Assembly (NCBI RefSeq): GCF_002000245.1
Contig: NZ_MTCM01000001.1
Location: 992,001 to 1,056,000 of the forward strand
Direction of reading: 5' to 3'
DNA from: Sphingobacterium sp. CZ-UAM
Lineage (GTDB): Bacteria; Bacteroidota; Bacteroidia; Sphingobacteriales; Sphingobacteriaceae
Length of the DNA: 64,000 nucleotides
Below the pieces are notes generated by a model. That model worked only from the letters and a program-made list of their open reading frames with translations. It was not told where the DNA came from and did not search any database. Below are positions 37,401 to 45,392 of this stretch, one piece after another. Numbering within the stretch: the first letter of the stretch is position 1; each line of letters opens with the position of its first letter. The position numbers and the translations under genes were made by a program.

Positions 37401-37605
37401 TTGCGGCCTGCAATGAAAACTTACCCGATTCGTCCGTACTTGTTGAAATCTTCTGATTCTTTACTTTAATGCTTGCGCCCCCGATCGGCAAGCCAGAATC
37501 AGCGGAAACAACGGACCCCGTAAAGGACTGTGCCCAGACCAGCGAGGTCATGCCGGTCATGACTACCACAGCCACACCCCTGCTCAACAATTGTTTGCTT
37601 ATCAT
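34468..37605 (-). CDS. SusC/RagA-family TonB-dependent oligosaccharide transporter
   Basis: The protein has 1045 residues. A signal peptide ends near LVWAQ. Next is a CarboxypepD_reg domain (TGSVVSADSGLPIGGASIKV), the plug with the SusC signatures LYVIDGVPGGDIS and DVLKDAASAAIYGSQAANGV, and a long barrel with a NYKEKYLFNATLRADASSKFS-type segment. It pairs with the SusD encoded next. It is unusual only in that a GH31 gene precedes it as first gene of the operon (29-bp gap). Confidence 0.95.
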   Translation of the reverse strand: MISKQLLSRGVAVVVMTGMTSLVWAQSFTGSVVSADSGLPIGGASIKVKNQKISTSTDESGKFSLQAAKGSVLTISYVGYKTQEITVAGANGIIRLQPSTSDLEEVVVIGYGVQKKKLNTGANLKVEGEELQKRNQLNPLQSLQGQAPGVSITSTSGQPGADMKVVVRGLGTIGNSGPLYVIDGVPGGDISVLNAADIQSIDVLKDAASAAIYGSQAANGVVLVTTKMGAAGKSQLSFDGYTGIQNVSRKAQLLNAHQYKTIMNEQSLNSGAAAIDFDGMAGLANTSWLDYMFKDNAKMDNYNVALTGGSEKSTYALSMNYISQEGIVGGKDVSNYERYGFRTNSEHKLFDNFVKIGQHLNFNYIKNRGIGVGNQYNNTLRGAFTTSPLSPVYSDNGLYGSPFNDTSNSPWYNGDSNPYGVMMTNSNNSNDGQKLLADIFAEIEPLKGLKVRSLLGFNYYASEYRSFTPLYRFSIYTYNQDHTTTSQNMSKGHTLTWTNTASYDFDIQTDHRFSAMIGMESLRYQGTYLSGSNWNLLSQFNDFAHAYLDNTTGQAHLDEKGNVVETRTVSGKPENVTRRVSYFGRLGYNYKEKYLFNATLRADASSKFSRSNRWGYFPSVSAGWVISSEDFFQENLPGINFFKLRASWGQVGNQDIADFQYAAPISTSTGITSSNPGAHYVFGTSNNNIAGAYPSRLSNPNLTWETSEQTNIGFDAKFAQSRLDVVADFYVKKTKDWLVTAPVLATTGTLPPFINGGDVKNTGVELGLNWADKVNELKYRLGVNGAYNKNKVGKIPTEDGIIHGQTAMLYDNSEEFYRAANGQPIGYFWGYNTAGLFQNQAEIDAWKNAGKGILQADVKPGDVKYVDQNADGIINAADKTNLGVGMPNFTYGFNIGLDYKGFDFSVNAYGSLGNKIVQSYRNHTNKQANYTTRILDRWTGEGTSNTIPRVTETNVNWQFSDLYIQDGDFLRISNVTLGYDLSKLIRWKYANQIRFYVQGQNLFTFTKYDGMDPEIGYGTDGWVSGIDLGYYPRPRTVLFGLNVKF

Positions 37606-37634
37606 ATGATTTGATTTATAAATTGGTTTTACTT

Positions 37635-40496
37635 TTATTTTAATTTAACCTGTAAGGCTTTACCCTGATAAGATACTGTCCTTGATTTTTTAGTATTACT
37701 GTCGATCCCAACTGCATTACTGTCGCTGACGAAGATGATATTGAATTTTCTGCTATGTAGCATACCCTCAAACTCCCCTTTGCGGTCGGCCAGGGACAAG
37801 GTTTGCGTCCTGTTATCATAGCGGATATCAATGCAGCTGTATTTTCCTTTTTCGTAGTTATAATTATCGCCTTCATCTTCATACAACGAGAACTGGCCAT
37901 CAGCACCGGCATAGATATAGAGGTCCAGGACAGTCTGCTTTTTCTCCGTGCTGTATTGCAGCTCCTGACCGATCGGAACGATCGCACCGGCTTTTGCATA
38001 CACTGGGATACGCTCGTATGGCGCATCTACCAGGAGATCCTGGCCGCCCCTGACTTTCTTGCCGCTATATAGGTCATACCAGTCGGCGCCCTGTGGAAAA
38101 TGTATTTTGCGGCTTCGTGCACCTTTTTCCGTGACGGGGCTCACCAATAAAGATGGTCCCCATAGGTACTGATCATTACGGTCAAATCCTGCTTTATCCA
38201 GCGGAAAGTCCATGGCCAGTCCACGGATCATCGTATAATCCTCGAAAAAGGTCTTTGCCGCCAGGCTGTAGTTATAGGCCAGCATTTTATAGCGCAGATT
38301 GATTGCATAAAGCATGCTCCTGTAGGCAGGGTGCTCCGCAGGAGCGATGTGATAAGGCTCGCGGAACGGGAACTGGCCATGCGCCCGGAACAGAGGCAAG
38401 AACGCAGCATATTGATACCAGCGACTATTGAGCTCACGCCATTCTTCAAGATCCACCGCATTGGGCTTATGAAACCTGTTTTCGACGAGGAATCCACCCG
38501 CATCCATTGTCCAATATGGTGTGCCGGACATGGAGAAATTTATTCCGCCCGCGATCTGGTCCTTCATATCGTGCCATCGGGATGCGATATCTCCGCTCCA
38601 GGCGGCAGCGGCATAGCGCTGCTGCCCGGCAAAAAATGAACGAGTCAGGATAAACACCCGCTTATTGGGTTCTGTGGCGCGCTGCCCCTCGTAAATACCC
38701 TTCGCATTTTGAAGCGGAAAGGCATTATAATAGCGTACAGAGGAACCGATGCTGGGCTGAAAAACAGCTTTGCGTTCATCCAGATCGATATTGGAATGGA
38801 TATCCGGTTCACTTGCATCCATCCACCAGGCGTCGATGCCTATTTTAAATAAGTTGTTGTCCAATAACTTCCAGAAGGCATCCCGCGCTCCCTGGTTAAA
38901 AGGATCATAAAATGTAGAGGTATAACCCTTCCCGATCCAGTCCTTGCGGCCATCGTAAATATTCCGTGGGTAAATCCATTTATTGGTTTTAAACTCCTGG
39001 TATACACGCGATTCTTCATTTATTTTTGGCCAGGCGGAAATCATGATCTTCAGATTTTGTTCGTGTAGGTTCTTCACCATCGCTTTCGGATCCGGAAAGC
39101 GGTTTAAGTCAAATTGTTGACTTCCCCAGTCGTTTTCTGACCAATACGACCAGTCCTGGACAATATTGTCAATTGGAATTTTCCGTTTGCGGAATTCCGT
39201 GGCCACCTTTTCAATTTCTGCCTGCGTTTTGTAGCGCTCGCGGCTTTGCCAAAAACCGAAACTCCAGACCGGCATAATCGGTGCCTTACCTGACAAATGC
39301 CGGTAACCGCTGATGACATCGTCCATGGATCCACCATGCACAAAGTAATAGTCAATTGCATCTCCAGCTTCGGAATTAAATGAAAAGAGGTTCTGCCGTG
39401 TAGCGGGAATTGGGCTCTGCCAGTTTAGGGTAAAATAAGACTCGCTGCCATCTGGGATCCATTCCATCCGGATCCGGTGCGGCTGATCTTTCTCCAGGTC
39501 TTTTTCAAGCTCAAAAGTGCCAGCATTCCAGGACTGTCGCCAGCGGTCGGCGACGAGCTGACCATCTATCCATACCTTCATGTATCCCGAATATTTGAAG
39601 TGCAGGATATGCCTGCCGGCATAGGGCGAGGCAAGCGTACCTTCATAAACCACCTTTGTATCCGCAAGTTTGATCTCTTTGGGAAACTTGTGCTGGTCCG
39701 TTAAATAGCCATAATCGATGATCGATTCCGGACGCGAAAGGTATACCGAGTCGGTATTGCGGTTCATATAAGTAGCCGTGAGCCAGCCTTGCTCCCCCTC
39801 CACAGACGAGAGCTTAAATGCATTCAGCGGTAATAATGGGCGTACATCCCCGGCTTTGGTGATCGAGTAATTATGCCAGAGCAGACCATAGTTGTTGGTG
39901 GATAGCAAAAACGGAATGCCGATTTCGGTATTGTACTGCAGCAGCGTGACCTGTTTTCCCCGGTTATAATTCATGACCGCATTTTGATGCTGTCCTAGCC
40001 CATAGATCCCCTCCTCCGCCTGAACCATAAAATCCTGGTTGATCTGGTAAAAAGCATCGCCATTATAGCTACCCGGAGTAAAGGAACCGGAATTTCGTTT
40101 TGCTTCCTTTAAAATGGGGCGGCCATTTAAGTCATAGAATTCTACTTTACCGCTGCTCAACGAAACAATGGCCTGGAGATCCGCTGTCTGTATCGTGGCC
40201 GTTGAGTCTGTCGATCTGGCAGCAAATGATTTCAGCTGCCGGTGCAAGGAGTCTACGATCACCAGGTGCTGCTGTTTCGGAAATCCAGAGCCAGCAGGCA
40301 CTGCCGTTACCCGTATGATTTTATCCGTAATAGCATCGAGATAGACGTCCTGATCAATCGAGGTCGCGGAATTTTTGAAGCTGACCTTCATACCGGTGGT
40401 GGTTTTTTCAAACTGAGCTTTCTGAGCTTGTGCAGATGCTTGATGCATCATCGTAAAGAACATCAGACCACTTAAAGCATACGTTATGTTGCGCAT
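37635..40496 (-). CDS. GH31 alpha-xylosidase-type hydrolase with PA14 insert
   Basis: The protein has 953 residues and a signal peptide. An N-terminal beta-sandwich (about 30-220, with IYGLGQHQNAVMNYNRG) comes first. A PA14-like insert (about 290-370, YAGRHILHFKYSGYMKVWIDG) follows, then the TIM barrel with PIMPVWSFGFWQSRERY and the nucleophile Asp560 in WWMDASEPD, and C-terminal beta domains. A PA14 insert in GH31 is known from xyloglucan-active alpha-xylosidases of Bacteroidota, which makes removal of alpha-1,6-xylose the first hypothesis; alpha-glucosidase remains possible. It is the first gene of the leftward operon and lies directly behind the 22-bp repeats. Confidence 0.92.
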   Translation of the reverse strand: MRNITYALSGLMFFTMMHQASAQAQKAQFEKTTTGMKVSFKNSATSIDQDVYLDAITDKIIRVTAVPAGSGFPKQQHLVIVDSLHRQLKSFAARSTDSTATIQTADLQAIVSLSSGKVEFYDLNGRPILKEAKRNSGSFTPGSYNGDAFYQINQDFMVQAEEGIYGLGQHQNAVMNYNRGKQVTLLQYNTEIGIPFLLSTNNYGLLWHNYSITKAGDVRPLLPLNAFKLSSVEGEQGWLTATYMNRNTDSVYLSRPESIIDYGYLTDQHKFPKEIKLADTKVVYEGTLASPYAGRHILHFKYSGYMKVWIDGQLVADRWRQSWNAGTFELEKDLEKDQPHRIRMEWIPDGSESYFTLNWQSPIPATRQNLFSFNSEAGDAIDYYFVHGGSMDDVISGYRHLSGKAPIMPVWSFGFWQSRERYKTQAEIEKVATEFRKRKIPIDNIVQDWSYWSENDWGSQQFDLNRFPDPKAMVKNLHEQNLKIMISAWPKINEESRVYQEFKTNKWIYPRNIYDGRKDWIGKGYTSTFYDPFNQGARDAFWKLLDNNLFKIGIDAWWMDASEPDIHSNIDLDERKAVFQPSIGSSVRYYNAFPLQNAKGIYEGQRATEPNKRVFILTRSFFAGQQRYAAAAWSGDIASRWHDMKDQIAGGINFSMSGTPYWTMDAGGFLVENRFHKPNAVDLEEWRELNSRWYQYAAFLPLFRAHGQFPFREPYHIAPAEHPAYRSMLYAINLRYKMLAYNYSLAAKTFFEDYTMIRGLAMDFPLDKAGFDRNDQYLWGPSLLVSPVTEKGARSRKIHFPQGADWYDLYSGKKVRGGQDLLVDAPYERIPVYAKAGAIVPIGQELQYSTEKKQTVLDLYIYAGADGQFSLYEDEGDNYNYEKGKYSCIDIRYDNRTQTLSLADRKGEFEGMLHSRKFNIIFVSDSNAVGIDSNTKKSRTVSYQGKALQVKLK

Positions 40497-40566
40497 GTAA
40501 ATAAAGATTTATTGGTTATTGTATTCCCTTGGTTATTGCTTGTGCTTTCGTAGTGAAAGAACAAGT

Positions 40567-40574
40567 CAAATATA
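40567..40574 (-). promoter_or_regulatory. -7 promoter element (TATATTTG on minus strand) of GH31-SusC operon
   Basis: Exact TAnnTTTG on the minus strand, 70 bp upstream of the GH31 start and 16 bp downstream (in the direction of transcription) of the repeat pair. No consensus -33 element, as expected for an activator-dependent promoter. Confidence 0.6.
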
Positions 40575-40590
40575 AAGTGCAACCGGTTGT

Positions 40591-40634
40591 CTTAAGGTTA
40601 TGATTTGTTCACTTTTAGGGGGTGATTTGTTAAC
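40591..40634 (-). promoter_or_regulatory. tandem 22-bp direct repeats, candidate operator of the hybrid regulator
   Basis: The + strand shows TGATTTGTTCAC at 40601-40612 and TGATTTGTTAAC at 40623-40634, exactly 22 bp apart (two helical turns), 11 of 12 identical. Read on the minus strand as two 22-bp units (40634-40613 and 40612-40591), 16 of 22 positions agree. Placement directly upstream of the -7 element and next to the AraC-containing regulator gene suggests an AraC-type activator site. Confidence 0.6.
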
Positions 40635-40983
40635 ATGCGAGCGGAAAAACGGAATATACTATATTTTAATTATCTGCTTTAAAGGAGGTTACATGGAAAT
40701 GGAAATAAAGTTGTGAAAGCGAATTTAAAATTTATTTGCTGAATTATTTTGGATTGCCGAGTTGCACTTCATAAGCGATTGCAGCCATGGATAATTGATA
40801 TGCTGTATGGGCTGCATGGATCGTTGATCCAGCTTATTCATACTTGTCTTCCGAATTTGGAGAACATAAAATAGTGGATCGACTCGACCATTATTGATAA
40901 ATCAGCGAAAACATTATAGCAGCGAATGATCTGCATATATTTTTTATGATTGCTTTTAGACATCGAAATTGTACAGCAATTTC

Positions 40984-43900
40984 CTACTTTAACGTGATTG
41001 TCTTTTTATATTCATTCGGTGTTACGCCAAACTCTTCTTTGAAATATTTTCTAAAGTATTTGGTTTCATTAAATCCGACAAGAAAAGCGATTTCATTGAC
41101 GTACATTTGGCTTTTTTCGAGCAGTTCTGCTGCTCTTTTTAGCCTGATAAAGCGGATAAATTCCGAGGGCGTTTTATCGGTCAAAGCAAGAATTTTCTTA
41201 TAGAAATTAACCCGGCTCATCGCCATTTCACGGCATAAATCTTCCACTAAGAAATCGGTTCTTTCTATATTTGATTCAACGATGGAGACGGCTTTTTGTA
41301 TAAATTTCTGATCCATCGAAATGATCTCCGGTTTGGTTGTTGAGATATCAATTCTTGATTTGAATTTATCCTGTAATTGTTTCTGCCTTTTCGCAATATT
41401 GCCCAGCGTAACGCGCAAAATATCGATATTAAAAGGTTTCGAGATATAAGCATCGGCACCAGCTTCCATACCCTGGAATTGATTTTCGTCCGAACACTTT
41501 GCTGTGAGCAAGACGACCGGTATATGGGACGTGCGTATATCCTGCTTGATTTTACGACAGAATTCGTAACCATCTACATTTGGCATCATAACATCGCAAA
41601 GAACAACATCTGGAATATATTCGGTCGCGAGCTCATAGCCATGTTGGCCATCTTTTGCGGATAGGATCCTGTAATCATTGCTAAAAAGATCCTTTAAAAA
41701 CATCCGAAAATCCTCGTTATCATCAATAATGAGAAGCGTATATACACCGTTCTCCGCATCTAGGATAAAATCGCTTTCACTATCCCTATTTTTTTCCGGA
41801 TTGTTGTCAACGTCAGCGCCTGAATAGATCACATCTTGTCTGTTCGTGCCATAAGTATCTTTTGACATGGGAATTTGCACCGTAAAAACTGTCCCTTTTC
41901 CAAGTTCACTATCGACCTCCACCGTTCCTCCATGGAGCTTGACAAATTCATTTACAATATGAAGCCCAACGCCTGTCCCTGAGATACCATGGGTCTCATT
42001 GGAATCAATTCGGTAAAAACGATCAAAAATACGGTCAAGATGCTCTTTTTCTATTCCTATACCTGTATCTGCAACCTTAATACACAGACGTTTATCGATC
42101 TCATGGTCTATCACCGTTTCGCTTATAGCTACGCTTACGTCTACGTGGCCTGAAGTTCGGGTATATTTAAAGGCGTTTGAAATCAAATTAGAAATGACCA
42201 TATACATCTTATCTTTATCAAAGCTCAGGTCTATGTATTGATGGTTTGTCGTAAAAGTTAGCCTGATGGATTTTTCAGCTGCGATGGACAAAAAGGATGT
42301 ACTGATCTCTTTGACAAATTCAATGATATTACCTGATGATATATTGAGCTTCGTTTTGTCCTGATCTAATTTTCGAAAATCCAATATATCGTTGACCATC
42401 GTAAGCAGTTTCTGCGCATTTTTATACATGACTCCCAGTGCTGCTTTTTGTTCCTGATGGCTATCTTTTTTTAACAACATTTCCAGCGGACTGATAATCA
42501 GCGATAAAGGGGTCTTAAATTCATGACTGATATTGGTGAAAAACTTTAATTTCAGTTGGTCTATTTCATGCAGCTTATCAGCTTCCAACATACGGGCATT
42601 TTGATCAAGTTGATCCTGCTTTCTCTTCAACCGGTATTTTATAAACCATCTGATTAACAAGACAAACGCTGCAATATAAGTCGCTAAAGCCCACCATGAA
42701 AACCAAAATGGTGGATTGACTACAATCTGCATTTCGATCGGTTGAGGCGACCATATATTATCCTGATTGCCCGCATAAACTTTTAAGATATATCGACCTG
42801 GATTAAGATTGGAATAGGAAGCTACTCCAGTGCTACGTGAAGTTTCAATCCATTCTTTATCAACGCCTTCCAGCTTGTATCGATATTTATTTTTATTGGG
42901 CTGGATAAAGTTGAATGCGGAAAATCGAATGGAAAAGTTTGTTTCATTATATTTCAGGATGAGTTTATCGAGGCCGACAATAGAAATCGGCAAAACAGTG
43001 TGATCGCCCCTTTTCTCCTCTGGATTGACCACTTCATTAGACAATAACAGTTCTGTAAATCGAGCTTGTGGTATGCTTTTGTTGGCCGGGATTTTTCTCG
43101 GATAAAAAGCGATGTAGCCTTCGGTGGTACCCATATATATTTTACCGGTCTTATCGGTATATACGGCATTGGGATTAAAAACCATTCCCGTCAGCCCGTC
43201 GCTGAGATCATAGGTAGAAACAATACTGCTGTGCTTAGTTCCGCTAGCTGACAAGTACTGTATCCGGTTGAGCCCATTGCTTGTCCCCGCCCATACATTC
43301 CCATCTTGATCCTCAACTAAAGATCGCACATCATCACTGGATAGGCCATCTGCAAGTGTCAAAAAAGAGAAGCTCCGGTTTGTATTGTCGAAGATTTTTA
43401 TACCCCTTTTTGTGGCCAACCAGATGCGGCCTTTTGAATCCTTCATAAGCTGATAAACGGGAACCGAAGCAGCCTTATCCTGAAAATTGGCCTCGGGAAA
43501 ATAAGGCATAATAGTCTGATCACCCATCAGCTTATACACACCGATATCTGACGAAAAATTAATCGTTCCATCCCGATCTTTTAATGTGGAAAGAATGAAA
43601 TTAGAACGTAGTTTGCTATTGTCTCTATTAAAATTTTTAAATATCGTTCTACTGGGGTCCAATCTGTCAATTCCGCCCCCCAACGTTGCAATCCACAAAT
43701 TTTGGTCGGAATCTTCGGTTATCCCATATATGCTCTGATTGGACAGTCCCTTGTTGTTTTTCTCCTGCACTTCATATCGTTTAAACCGGCCACCATCATA
43801 TACATTCAAGCCGCCCATAAAAGTACCTATCCACATTTTATTTGTATAGTCTTCATGGAGCGCGGTAACAATATCAGACGACAAACTTGTCATATCATCA

Positions 43901-45093
43901 CGTTTGCTTCTGAAAAAATGGCGCTCCCCGGTAGTTTCGTTCAACTTAATGAGACCTTTTCCATTTGTCCCCAACCAAAGGTTCCCCGCTTTGTCCTTGA
44001 CAATACTGCTGCAGTCAAAAAGTTCACTTTTTCCTTCGGATAATCCGGTACTAGGAAACTTGAATATTTCCGGATGATAGTATGAAACACCATTCTTATA
44101 TGTCCCTGCCCAAACAATTCCTTGAGGATCACAATATAAACTGACAATAGAGTTTTGTCCAACGGAGGTTTTATTATACTCGTTGTGTCGAAGAACCTGA
44201 ATGGAATTCTTCTTTTTATCAAGAAGGTTGAGACCACCGTGGTCCGTTGCAATCCAAATTAATCCTTGCCGGTCTGCTACGATTCCACGTACAAAGGAAT
44301 TGGAGAGCGCAGGCTTCGTGTCAATATCGTACTGTTTCCATTGATCATTAGTTTTATTGTAACAGACTACACCCCTATTATTTATACCTGGATAAATCCA
44401 GACCATATGGTCGGAATCTATAAAGATACTCTTCGGAATTATAGAATTTATAGCCCTACTGTTTAAATAATTTTTTCGGATATCAATTTGCTTTGTTCGG
44501 GTATTCAGACGTTCCAAAAAGCCATCTTTGTGGAGTATCCACACAAATTCATCTTTTATGGCGATCTCTACGATCTCGGCGGGACGAATGCTCATCGGAT
44601 CATTTGATGGCCTGAAGCTTACCACTCTTTTATGCTTGGGATCATATTTGTAAATGCCTTTTTGTGAATAGGCTACAATAAAGTTTTTAAACTGGTCTAC
44701 TTGGATAGAAATTGGATTTGGAGGAAGTCCCATTTTTTTTAGAATGGAATCTGTATTATTGATAAAAACCTCCTTTCGCCAATCAAACATGACATATTTA
44801 TTGCCCAACATCCATAAATTCCCCTGCCCATCTTCAACAACTTTCTTCAAACCATCATAAAGTGTTCCTGAAGTACCGTCGATACTACGGTTGAAAATTT
44901 TGATACGCTCGCCGTCAAACCTATTTAGTCCCGTGTTTGTTGCAAACCAGACAAATCCCCTACCATCTTTATATATGGCAACAACTTCATTTCCGGCTAA
45001 GCCATTCCCATTGTTAATATGGGCAAACTTAAACTCCTGTCCATAGCCGAAAATAATTCCAAAAAATAAGAATAGTAATAAAAGACGCTTCAT
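40984..45093 (-). CDS. hybrid two-component system regulator (HTCS) of the flanking PULs
   Basis: The protein has 1369 residues, all modules intact. A signal peptide is followed by about 14 periplasmic two-component-propeller repeats (DGRGFVWFATNTGLNRFDG is the first) and a Y_Y_Y domain (YRYKLEGVDKEW). Next come one membrane helix (near 795-815), a HisKA domain with His857 in ISHEFKTPL, and HATPase boxes (NLISNAFKYT, DTGIGI, GTGVGL). A receiver domain with Asp1167 in LCDVMMPNVDG and a C-terminal AraC DNA-binding domain (FLVEDLCREMAMSRVNFYKKI; GFNETKYFRKYFKEEF) complete it. Such proteins bind an oligosaccharide in the periplasm and activate SusC/D operons. It lies between two such operons and probably serves both. 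Confidence 0.95.
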   Translation of the reverse strand: MKRLLLLFLFFGIIFGYGQEFKFAHINNGNGLAGNEVVAIYKDGRGFVWFATNTGLNRFDGERIKIFNRSIDGTSGTLYDGLKKVVEDGQGNLWMLGNKYVMFDWRKEVFINNTDSILKKMGLPPNPISIQVDQFKNFIVAYSQKGIYKYDPKHKRVVSFRPSNDPMSIRPAEIVEIAIKDEFVWILHKDGFLERLNTRTKQIDIRKNYLNSRAINSIIPKSIFIDSDHMVWIYPGINNRGVVCYNKTNDQWKQYDIDTKPALSNSFVRGIVADRQGLIWIATDHGGLNLLDKKKNSIQVLRHNEYNKTSVGQNSIVSLYCDPQGIVWAGTYKNGVSYYHPEIFKFPSTGLSEGKSELFDCSSIVKDKAGNLWLGTNGKGLIKLNETTGERHFFRSKRDDMTSLSSDIVTALHEDYTNKMWIGTFMGGLNVYDGGRFKRYEVQEKNNKGLSNQSIYGITEDSDQNLWIATLGGGIDRLDPSRTIFKNFNRDNSKLRSNFILSTLKDRDGTINFSSDIGVYKLMGDQTIMPYFPEANFQDKAASVPVYQLMKDSKGRIWLATKRGIKIFDNTNRSFSFLTLADGLSSDDVRSLVEDQDGNVWAGTSNGLNRIQYLSASGTKHSSIVSTYDLSDGLTGMVFNPNAVYTDKTGKIYMGTTEGYIAFYPRKIPANKSIPQARFTELLLSNEVVNPEEKRGDHTVLPISIVGLDKLILKYNETNFSIRFSAFNFIQPNKNKYRYKLEGVDKEWIETSRSTGVASYSNLNPGRYILKVYAGNQDNIWSPQPIEMQIVVNPPFWFSWWALATYIAAFVLLIRWFIKYRLKRKQDQLDQNARMLEADKLHEIDQLKLKFFTNISHEFKTPLSLIISPLEMLLKKDSHQEQKAALGVMYKNAQKLLTMVNDILDFRKLDQDKTKLNISSGNIIEFVKEISTSFLSIAAEKSIRLTFTTNHQYIDLSFDKDKMYMVISNLISNAFKYTRTSGHVDVSVAISETVIDHEIDKRLCIKVADTGIGIEKEHLDRIFDRFYRIDSNETHGISGTGVGLHIVNEFVKLHGGTVEVDSELGKGTVFTVQIPMSKDTYGTNRQDVIYSGADVDNNPEKNRDSESDFILDAENGVYTLLIIDDNEDFRMFLKDLFSNDYRILSAKDGQHGYELATEYIPDVVLCDVMMPNVDGYEFCRKIKQDIRTSHIPVVLLTAKCSDENQFQGMEAGADAYISKPFNIDILRVTLGNIAKRQKQLQDKFKSRIDISTTKPEIISMDQKFIQKAVSIVESNIERTDFLVEDLCREMAMSRVNFYKKILALTDKTPSEFIRFIRLKRAAELLEKSQMYVNEIAFLVGFNETKYFRKYFKEEFGVTPNEYKKTITLK

Positions 45094-45153
45094 TGGTTAT
45101 TGTTTCAAGAACTTCCGTTAAAATACTGATTTTATCAAATCTTTATAGCATAA

Positions 45154-45197
45154 GTGATCATTTTATCCCCTAAGCTGAAACATTTAGGTCCCTACTT
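45154..45197 (+). promoter_or_regulatory. 22-bp-spaced direct repeats, candidate HTCS operator of second PUL
   Basis: CATTTTATCCCCTA (45159-45172) and CATTTAGGTCCCTA (45181-45194) match at 10 of 14 positions and are exactly 22 bp apart. The 22-bp unit starting at 45154 agrees at 14 of 22 positions, without gaps, with the first unit upstream of the GH31 operon, in the same orientation relative to the downstream gene. Shared core: A-x-C-A-x2-T-x-A-x-CCCC-TAA. Confidence 0.5.
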
Positions 45198-45211
45198 AGC
45201 GTATGTCTGCC

Positions 45212-45219
45212 TATATGAA
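45212..45219 (+). promoter_or_regulatory. weak -7-like element (TATATGAA)
   Basis: It starts 14 bp after the repeat pair; the corresponding gap before the exact -7 element of the GH31 operon is 16 bp. Only the TATAT part matches the consensus. If used, the SusC leader would be about 165 nt long. Confidence 0.3.
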
Positions 45220-45392
45220 GTGCATCGCGATTAGGGCTTGCAATTCCCATGGATTGATCATTCATCCACTATATAAACATTTTACCCTCTCTTCTTCAAC
45301 ATCCGAACCCTATCAAGACAATGTGTTGTTCCTAATTTTAATCATCCCTTTCTGGGGAAAATAACCAAACGAATTATAAACTTAAATTAACC

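Larger units (their letters stand above)
40497..40983. other. regulatory region upstream of GH31 operon
   Basis: 487 bp between the 3' end of the regulator gene and the GH31 start. It holds the 22-bp repeats and a -7 element (separate entries). From 40640 to 40983 I see no gene and no strong hairpin. Confidence 0.5.
45094..45392. other. divergent regulatory region between HTCS and SusC
   Basis: 299 bp, A/T-rich near both genes. It contains the repeat pair at 45154-45197 and a possible -7 element. No gene seen. Confidence 0.5.
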
